Source: Lolium rigidum
Lineage: Eukaryota > Streptophyta > Magnoliopsida > Poales > Poaceae
Direction: 5' to 3'
NCBI RefSeq assembly: GCF_022539505.1
Contig: NC_061508.1
Location: forward strand, 62,505,754 to 62,569,753
Length of the DNA: 64,000 bases
Part shown: positions 56,683-64,000 of the stretch, piece after piece
Position numbering within the stretch: position 1 is the stretch's first letter
How the letters are laid out: each line of letters begins with the position of its first letter
The notes under the pieces: model-generated
What the model was told of the DNA's origin: nothing
Databases searched by the model: none
Seen by the model: the letters and a program-made list of their open reading frames with translations, nothing else
Made by a program: the position numbers and the translations under genes

Positions 56683-59600
56683 TGATACGTGTGACTCCAA
56701 GTGCGGAGTGTTGTATCAGCAGATTATCTTCTTCACAACAGTGACTCGAGGGTTTATATCGAACTCTCGGGGAACTAGACAAAGAGTATTCTCTTCTCCC
56801 TTGTTCTAGCAATCCCGCAAGTAAAATAAAAGCCTTCTGTCCCCAACTCCACCGTGTGGTTGTCAAGCATACGATTTCACGTAAGTAAATAAAACACAAG
56901 TAAAAATAAAGCGAATAAAACTAGACTAAATAAAATAACTAAGTAAAAAATGTAAAGTGGTTGATTGTTTTTAGTGTTTTGGATGCAAATAAGAGAAGTA
57001 AACATTTTTGTATTTTTGGATTAAAATAGTGGAGCAAATAGAAAACAAGATAAAGCAATATAAAAGTGTTTCTTATGATAAAAAGTGGACTAGGGTTCAT
57101 GGGTTCACTTGACTATTCTCTCTTTAAGTTGTGGTGGACAAATAGTAATTCATCAGTGTGATATAAGGGTGCAAATAATAGTATGCATAAGTTCAGAATT
57201 CATATGGGCATCACGTCTTAACATAGAGATGATAAAATACATCTCTCTTATACACCACAAGAAAGGAAAACTCCATGCAATCTTGTAGTAAGAATTAACA
57301 GAGCACAACCATAAGTACTTTGACATAATGTTTAAATATCAAATATGCTACCTTAAAAAAACAAGATTATCACAAATTTCACAGGACGAACATAGCACAT
57401 GCATTCTCTTTATCCCTAGTGAGGTAGCAAAAGAAAACGCAAATCCATAAGAGATCATGAAAATATTATCACCATCCAATCACTAAAACCGTGCTACTCC
57501 ATCTAATACACACATCACCCCACACACGCTCTTGCATAGATGTTGGATCAGAACAAATACGTAAGAACGGGGTACATAATATGCATATATCAATACATGT
57601 TACACATAATATGATCAGATCTCATAACACAGTATCATAGAATATCGATCCACCACATATGTATTACAAATATGGCCATAATTAATCATGTGAGGCAGCT
57701 CATATGACACTAAGAACTATGAAGAACATGAGAGAAATAGATCAAGCTACTGCCACAAACCTGTAGTCCAGAGGTGGACTACTCTACCATGATCATGGTG
57801 ATGATGCTGAAGACGCTGGAGAAGGTGGAGATCCCTCCGGCGGTGATCCTGGCGGATTTTACCCCTTCAATCTTTTCTGCTGCAGCCTCTATTTTCGTGT
57901 TTCTGTGTTTGTACGGTGATCTCCTCGGAAAAATCTTCGGGGCCATATATAATGATTTTTAGGTCAAAATACGTCGGTTCACGAAATAATTAGGTCAATT
58001 GGACGATCGAGGCCGAAAGAGCACAGGTGGCGTGCCCTAAGTGTTTGGGCGCGCCACCTGAGGTCTTTTGGGCCTCAGACCCATCCAGGTGTCCTCCAAA
58101 GCTCCAGGGTGCTTCTCCCGATGAAAAAGTGATGCTCCAAAAAACTCAGGTTAATTTGACTCCGTATAGGTCTCTGAAAGTGAAAAATACAGAAAACTGG
58201 GTTTTCCTGTTCTGCAGAGTGATGGTGCTTATCGTTACGCCAACTTCACACTATTGAGGAACCCAAAGAGGAAGGTATGATGAGCATAGTATCAACTTTT
58301 ACCTCAGTAAGAAACCAAGGTTTAATCGACCAGTAGGAGAAAGGCGTGACTTCTGAAGGTGTTGTTGGCTGACTAGTGGCAGGGCGCACTACCGACGTCA
58401 GCAACAACGTGGAACCTGCACACAACACAACCAAAGTACTTAATTTGCCCCAACTTACAGTGAGGTTGTCAATCTCACCGGTTTTCTGAACACAAAGGAT
58501 TAGACGTATCAAATGGAAGGAGATGTTTGCAGAAAGTAAACAGAACATGATTGCAGTTGAATTTATCAGTAAGAAAATAGGACCGGGGTCCATAGTTCAC
58601 TAGAGGTATCTCTCCATAAAGAAATAGCATGTTGGGTGAACAAATTACAGTTGGGCAATTGATAGAATATCGACCATATATGACAAGATGATTACTATGA
58701 GATTTGATATGGGAATTACAACATAATACATAGACTGTAATCCAACAGCGTCTATGACGAATAATGCACCTTCAGGTTAACGTCCGCACCCCTTTCAGTA
58801 TTAAGTTGAAAGCAACAAACTATCACATTAAGCAATATGTGTAAATTAAACAATAGAATTACCCTCGGATAAAACATTGTTGTTTTCTCCCTAGTAGCAA
58901 CAACACATCTGCAATGTTTGAAGTTATAAAGTCACTCTCCCAGAAAACTAGAGGCATGAACCTACTATCGAGCAAAGATACCCCCTCTTGGAGACACAAG
59001 TGTCCACCTGGCCAGAGTTTCTACTAGCAACGGAGAGCATGCGAGATCACAAATAACATATGACATGAATATATAATCAATCTCAACATAATATACAATA
59101 TTTATTGGATCCCAGCAAACGCAAAATATAGGATTACATAAAGATGATCTTGATCATGTAGGGCAGCTCACAAGATCTATACATGAAGCACAAAGTGGAG
59201 AAGACCACCGTCTAGCTACTGATATGGACCCATAGTCCAGGGATGAACTATGCATGCATCACTTCGGAGGCGGGCATGGCGATGTAGATGCTTTCGGCGA
59301 TGATTTCCCCCTCCGGCAGGGTGCAACGGCAGAGCTTCAGAACCCCCCGAGATGGGTTCTGCGATGGCGACCGTGACGGAACTTTTCGTGGATTGAGGCT
59401 CGGGTATCCAGGGTTTTCCCGAGAAGATGTAGAAATAGGCGGAGGATTTAGGTCGGTGGGGTGCCTGGGGGGCCCACACAATGCCATGGCGCGGGCCCAG
59501 GCTTGGCCGCGCCAAGGGGTGGTTTGGCCGCCCTGTGGCGCCCCTTTGTCCCCCCTCTGGACTTCGTCTTCGTTTCGGTAAAATATTGACTTCGGCTTTT

Positions 59601-59990
59601 GTTTTGTCCAATTCTGAGAATATTCCTGTACAACTTTTCTGAAATACAAAAGAAGCAGAAAACAGGGAACTGACACTGTGGCATCTTGCTAATAGGTTAG
59701 TGCCAGAAATCATGTAATAGTGCAACGAAGTGTAAGCAAAACATATATGAATTGGTCTAAAACAACCATGGAGCATCAAAAATTATAGATACATTTGAGA
59801 CGTATCACAGAGTTATAAACCAAATAAAGAGAATCATTGGTAAATCCCCATAAATCAATGTAAAACATGGTATTATCATCATATATGTTGCAAATATGTG
59901 GAAATTCAGTATGATAAAGGATAAAGTTCATGTATGCATTTTACATGCATCGGCGATCCGGAATTTTCCCCTCGCCTATTGACGATGGTT
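56683..59990 (-). mobile_element. LTR-like element hosting a solo LTR (right end uncertain)
   Basis: Left edge TGATACGTGTGACTCC; AT-rich LTR-like body of a type I recognise from pooid genomes in antisense orientation. It is interrupted at 58215-59812 by a solo LTR and resumes with TTATAAACCAAATAAAG. I could not find a matching TSD, so the right limit is approximate. Confidence 0.45.
58220..59807 (-). mobile_element. Solo LTR, 1.59 kb, TSD CAGAG
   Basis: On minus it begins TGATACGTCTCAAATGTATC and ends GATAAGCACCATCA. CAGAG is duplicated at 58215-58219 and 59808-59812. Same family as 43007-44541 (ACTAACCTATTAGCAAGATGCC, CTGTTTTCTGC) but with a diverged 3' half. Confidence 0.88.
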
Positions 59991-60009
59991 AACCTAGGAA
60001 ATTTCCATA

Positions 60010-60412
60010 TGTATGTACTTGAGTTTTAGGAAAGAGAGAGCGCTAGTGGTTTCGTGGACTTGTCAGACAAACTAGGTATCCGACGGAAGGTAGATTGGAG
60101 GCTAAAGTCACCAAGATTGTATTAAAATTAGGGTTTGCAATGATACGTGATATTACAAGAAATCCGGATCTCCTCCCCGGTGACTCCTCCTAGCCCTTAT
60201 ATAACGGGCTAGGTCACATAGTCCAATCCCGAGTCGGTTACATACCATATTCTAGTTTACCTAATATGGATAATACTTGCCTATTTTTATCTATCTTCTT
60301 GTCTCCGAATCTTCTTGGGCTTCATGAGACTTATGGAATCTTTTCTGGATCCAATCCGCACCAGGGATAGCAATATCGAGTACCCAATATAGCGTTGATA
60401 TGTCACCTAATA
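60010..60412 (-). repeat. LTR-like remnant
   Basis: Ends GTTGATATGTCA on +, that is TGACATATCAAC on minus, a plausible LTR head. It contains CCCTTATATAACGGGC. No partner or TSD found. Confidence 0.35.
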
Positions 60413-61229
60413 CATCTCTTTCTACTCATTTTTTATATTATTTGATTATCCTCCAGTGACATGTATCTCCAAAAAAATTGGAGGACAAGGTACTAGACAT
60501 TCGAATTTGGTAGCGACGCACTAGGAATTTAGCAGCTACAAAATTTGATACTTTTTCATTTACTCTTTCCTTTTATATGATCAATGCCTAAATCCCTAGT
60601 TGCAATTACTGTTGTCAATTGAACATGTCAATTAGTACCAATTGAATATAGCAATTATATTCTTGATTAACCTAGCAATAAAATTAATTAATCTGGCAAG
60701 TAGAACCAGATTAGTATGGAAATTGTTAACTGTTGACCCTACCAACTAGACCTAAATAATGTGGGAAATAGATCTATTTAATCTGGCAACTGCAGTAACA
60801 GTTTAACATGCCATTTGGCTTTACTTAAACTTGCAATTAGTAATGTGACAACTAGGTCTAATTAGTATTGCAATTAACAACAACTGAATCTCGCGGATAG
60901 TGCAAACTCATGTGAACACATGCAAAAAGTCAATGAGAGAGCTAGTGCAAACCAGTGAGACTACTAGGCTACTAGATTAAATTTTAATATTGTTGAGCCT
61001 TCTTACACAAAAATGCATGTTAGCATGGGCACATTTCGCAGCCTCATGCATGTTTTTGGGCTAGCGGGGCTAAAAATTTATTAGGTGTCATCTGCATGCA
61101 AAGTGTTCACTACTCTGCATTTGCATTCGCTGAGATAACTCAGACAAGAACAACTTCCGCAACACGGATCCTAAATTTGCAGCGCCGCCGGGTAGCCTAG
61201 TCCAACATAGTTTTATTTTATTATGGTGC

Positions 61230-61760
61230 TTAACATAGTTTCTTTTCTTTACAGGAACCGTGAGCTTTATTAATTAGGAAAAACATATTACAATCAGTTG
61301 CAACCAAATTTGACGCACATGTCGGGTGGCGTTAAACACAAACACTAGACCCAGATTTTCCTAATTGCACTAAAACATGTGCAACTCTGTTCCTCGTGCG
61401 CCCCACCTTCTTTATCCTAATAAAATCATAGAATTTCATCAACTCCTAAGCTTCAGGAGCAAGCTTCATATTTCTAACATGTTCTGGTTCTCACTTGAGA
61501 TCATCTATACCAAATGCAAACAATCAGACTCCAGTGTAACCGGCCATCCGTGTAGGCCGATAAAGAGCTTCGTGCCTTCAAGACAAGCAATAACTTCAGC
61601 TTCTTCCGCACTCGCACAATACGGAATAATTTTCCACTCTGAAACTATAACTTGGCCATAATGCTCTCGACCTAGCACAACAATACCTGCCTCTTCTTTA
61701 TCCATCCCACCCTGCATCAACTTTTTTCCTTGAGCTCTCCTACTGTCGGTGCTGCCCAAC
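61230..61760 (-). pseudogene. LINE RNase H domain fragment
   Basis: Minus frame GGMDKEEAGIVVLGREHYG (the first acidic strand as in RVT_3), ASAEEAEVIACLEGTKLF and LESDCLHLV, and downstream RTRNRVAHVLVQ. This is the RNase H1-like tail of plant LINEs. 5'-truncated at about 61760; no TSD found. Confidence 0.75.
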
Positions 61761-61846
61761 TTTAGGGAACAATTGGGTCTTCAAAATTGTGCATGTGTTG
61801 TAGAATGGGTCCTTTAGCTTTACAATCTGCAATGGATACAAAAACT

Positions 61847-62888
61847 TTTTTTTCGAGAGCACGCGCAAAGCGTGCCTTATCTTTATAGAAGAGAGAACAA
61901 CAATTACAAGATAGCAACTGATACAGGCATCAGTGCCAAGACGCACTCACACTTTTTTCCTGCTCCCCACTCTACCAAAGCCTACTCTCGCGCTATCTGT
62001 GAACTCCCTCCTCTCCTCGCTAGCTCCCACAGCTGGAACTCCTCTCTGATAGCCGCCAAAGCTTCTGTGGGGTTCTTCTGTTGTCGAACTTTCCCAAACA
62101 CCCGCGCATTCCGCTGCTTCCAAAGGGTCCACGCAGTAATGATGACCATGGAGTCGAACCTCTTCCTGTCGAGCTTCCTCACTCTTCTCCTCGTCTCCGT
62201 CCACCATCTCTCTAAGTTCGAATCCAAACCCGGCTCCTGTATGTTGAGAGTTGCACTGCGTAGGACCTCAAACCAGACCTGTCTCGCATATGGGCACTGG
62301 GTGAGTATGTGATCCACCTTGTCCACCTCCTGTAGGCATGTGAAGCATGGGTCCGGGTTCTCCTGGAGGCCAAACCTCGCTCTCCAATCTGAGGTCCAAA
62401 GCCTATATCAGAGGGCTAACCATGCAAAGATCTTGCATTTCGCCGGAGCAAAGGACTTCCAAACAGGAGAGCACATACTCCAGCTCGTGCTCCCCTTGCA
62501 AAGCATCTCGTACGTGCACTTGGCGGAATACTCTCCCGAAGCCGATCATTTCCATGTAATGAGGTCCGGCCTCGATGCGTCCCACTCCACTGTATCCACC
62601 GCTTCCCACAGCCGGATGTACTGCGCTCCTCCCACCACTGAGAGCTCGTCTGTAATATCATTCAGCCAAAGATTGTTCTCCAAAGCCTCCGCGACCGATC
62701 TCGTGTTTTTGCGCCTCGTCGGGACTCTCGCGCACCTCAGGTGCCAGCTCTTCTGCCGTAAACCCATTAATCCACCGGTCGCGCCAAAAAAGGGTTTTCC
62801 TGCCATCTCCAATGGTAAAGCTCGACAGACTCCTGAAAACCTCTTCCGCCTCCCTATCTATTGATCCTGGCAAACCTTGCCAAGGTCT
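61847..62888 (-). mobile_element. 5'-truncated LINE (L1 type), 13 bp TSD
   Basis: GGATACAAAAACT is duplicated at 61834-61846 and 62889-62901. The T-run at 61846-61853 is the poly(A) tail in antisense. It carries only the end of ORF2: a FTIGDGRKTLFWRDRW motif (about 62770-62820), then a zf-RVT with C-x2-C ... H ... C (VDKVDHILTQCPYARQVWFE at about 62270-62330) and a final MVIITAWTLWKQRNARVFG helix. A few frameshifts. Typical abortive target-primed reverse transcription product. Confidence 0.88.
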
Positions 62889-63720
62889 GGATACAAAAAC
62901 TGATGAGAAGTATTCATGGTTGTTTGATAGGATTAGAATAATGTTGTCACTGAAGCCTTTCCATCCGTGTGTACAATATTGTTATGTTTTGGTGCCACAC
63001 CCGACATAGTAGGAATATAGTCCTCGTCCTGATGTCAAGTGAGGTGTGCTCAAGTAAGTTCAGAAGCCACTCTTTGCTGGAGTACTGAAACAATGACTCC
63101 AGGGTAGGATCCAAACCTTCCTCATTTCCTTCCGCAACGCCTTTGAGATAGTACAACGGACTAGGGCATGGTGGCCTTCCTTATCCTCGTTACCACATGG
63201 TGTAGACCAGATCAATCACTAGAATATGATGATGTATACATGTACATAGAACTACTGTGGATATTGATGCTTTCCAAGCGAACACACACAACTTTTGTGT
63301 CTCCTTTGCTTGACAACCCAGTCTCCAAATACTCCTAGCTCCTTCATATTCCGAGCTCGACCGTCCCTGGTTCCAAGCATCAAGCGTAGGTTGTAGGCCA
63401 GGTCGGTAAGCCGATCGAAATGGAAACTGGCTATTCTTCTTTGGGAACCAAGCAACAAATTCATTGCGTTGTCTTGCAAGAAGCATCACAAGGTGGGCAA
63501 CATGCACGTACAAAGCCTGCATCCCACATCCTCGCAAAAGATTTATGAACTTAGAAACCTGTTGTCCCCAAGAATTACAAAGGCGGAATAAAACCTTACG
63601 TGCATCAGCACAAGAAAGCCAATTATCTCTGAAACCTGAGAGTCAGATCATCCATAGTATATAGCTCAGTTATGTCCGTTTTATTCATAGAAATCCTCCT
63701 GCAATACTTATATGATCATT
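62889..63720 (-). pseudogene. LINE ORF2 fragment in copy C (zf-RVT)
   Basis: Homologous to 52690-53480. The minus frame shows FVAWFPKKNSQFPFRSAYRP, then SIWRLGCQAKETQKLCVFAW and IDLVYTMW, and downstream LFQYSSKEWLLNLLEHTSL. Better preserved than copy A, but broken by frameshifts. Confidence 0.72.
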
Positions 63721-63733
63721 ACAATGCAACAAA

Positions 63734-64000
63734 TGTTGAAATATTGGGCCTACACTTAATAGCCCATACTAGATTTCAGATTTTCCCTATAAATCTCAAA
63801 GCCCACTTAGTGGCAGCCTTGTGAGTTTGAGCCCAAGTTGGTGGCAGCTCACTAGGGAGTGGCAAGAGGTGGGAAGTTTAGTCCCACATGGAAAGTTGGG
63901 AGGAAGTTAGACCACCTTATAAGGTGGGTTGTTCCACCACTAGTAAGTGAGTGAGAATAGGAGTGCTACACGCGCGCGCTCCTCCTCCTCCTCCTCGCTC
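63734..64000 (+). mobile_element. Start of an LTR (probably Copia type), cut by the window edge
   Basis: Begins TGTTGAAATATTGGGCC and includes CCTTATAAGGTGGG (a TATA-like dyad) and a CTC microsatellite at the edge. Preceded by ACAAA, a possible TSD. It interrupts the end of composite copy C. Confidence 0.65.

Larger units (their letters stand above)
60440..63733. repeat. Composite repeat, copy C, with two LINE insertions
   Basis: Head 60440-61225 matches copies D and A. Tail 61745-61846 plus 62889-63730 matches copy A 52605-53490. The two LINE fragments separate these blocks. Confidence 0.8.

Noticed and set aside
59216..59779. 187-codon minus frame
   Set aside because: Lies entirely inside a solo LTR with matching TSDs; sequence is LTR U3/R, not protein.

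Overview
This is plant nuclear DNA, most likely from a large-genome pooid grass (wheat, barley, oat or ryegrass relatives). The evidence is spliced genes, dense nested transposons, CACTA elements with CACTACWAGRAAA-like ends, Stowaway MITEs, and LTR families of the type that fill Triticeae/Poeae genomes. Element ends were called from terminal motifs plus target-site duplications (TSDs) read in the sequence. Family names rest on recognition, not on a search.

Layout. 0.4-8.3 kb: a decayed LINE is split by a CACTA element (1456-8271, TSD AGA). That element carries a 2.86 kb solo LTR (1555-4411, TSD GTGTC) and three tandem copies of a ~495 bp repeat. 8.9-11.2 kb: a second CACTA element (TSD ACA) with a duplicated core and a tRNA-derived SINE. 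11.2-13.6 kb: unassigned DNA with a strong hairpin and a MITE-like element. 13.65-14.96 kb: a short CACTA element (TSD GTT). 15.2-17.8 kb: three diverged ~1 kb direct repeats, the last two with TATA boxes and G-boxes. They lead into the only convincing cellular gene, a six-exon RRM RNA-binding protein gene (18186-22130, +, 303 aa, ARP1-like). 22.1-24.5 kb: intergenic.

24.5-45.5 kb is a nest. A Tat-lineage Gypsy element, truncated at its 5' end, has its integrase tail on + and an antisense accessory ORF on -. The antisense ORF is split by a 12.7 kb CACTA element (27319-40041, TSD GTG). That CACTA contains its own genes and a 5'-intact but truncated Tat Gypsy (31860-38414, -) that abuts a head-truncated LTR. 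A solo LTR (43007-44541, TSD TGAAG) sits beside the outer Gypsy 3' LTR (45143-45539).

45.5-64 kb: copies of a composite repeat that carries LINE fossils (near 45.5, 51.5-53.5, 53.6-56.2 and 60.4-63.7 kb). Comparing the copies exposes precise later insertions: a MITE-like element holding a 32 bp array (51581-52112), a Helitron (53791-55844), and a 5'-truncated LINE (61847-62888, 13 bp TSD). Also present are a 33 bp minisatellite, two Stowaway MITEs, a possible degraded gene on - (49.7-50.8 kb), a solo LTR inside another LTR (58220-59807, TSD CAGAG), and the first 267 bp of a further LTR at the right edge.

Apart from the RRM gene, almost every long reading frame is a transposon remnant. The most unusual one is an intact 87-codon frame in the large CACTA. 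It encodes an RNase H1-type hybrid-binding domain followed by a C-terminal membrane segment.
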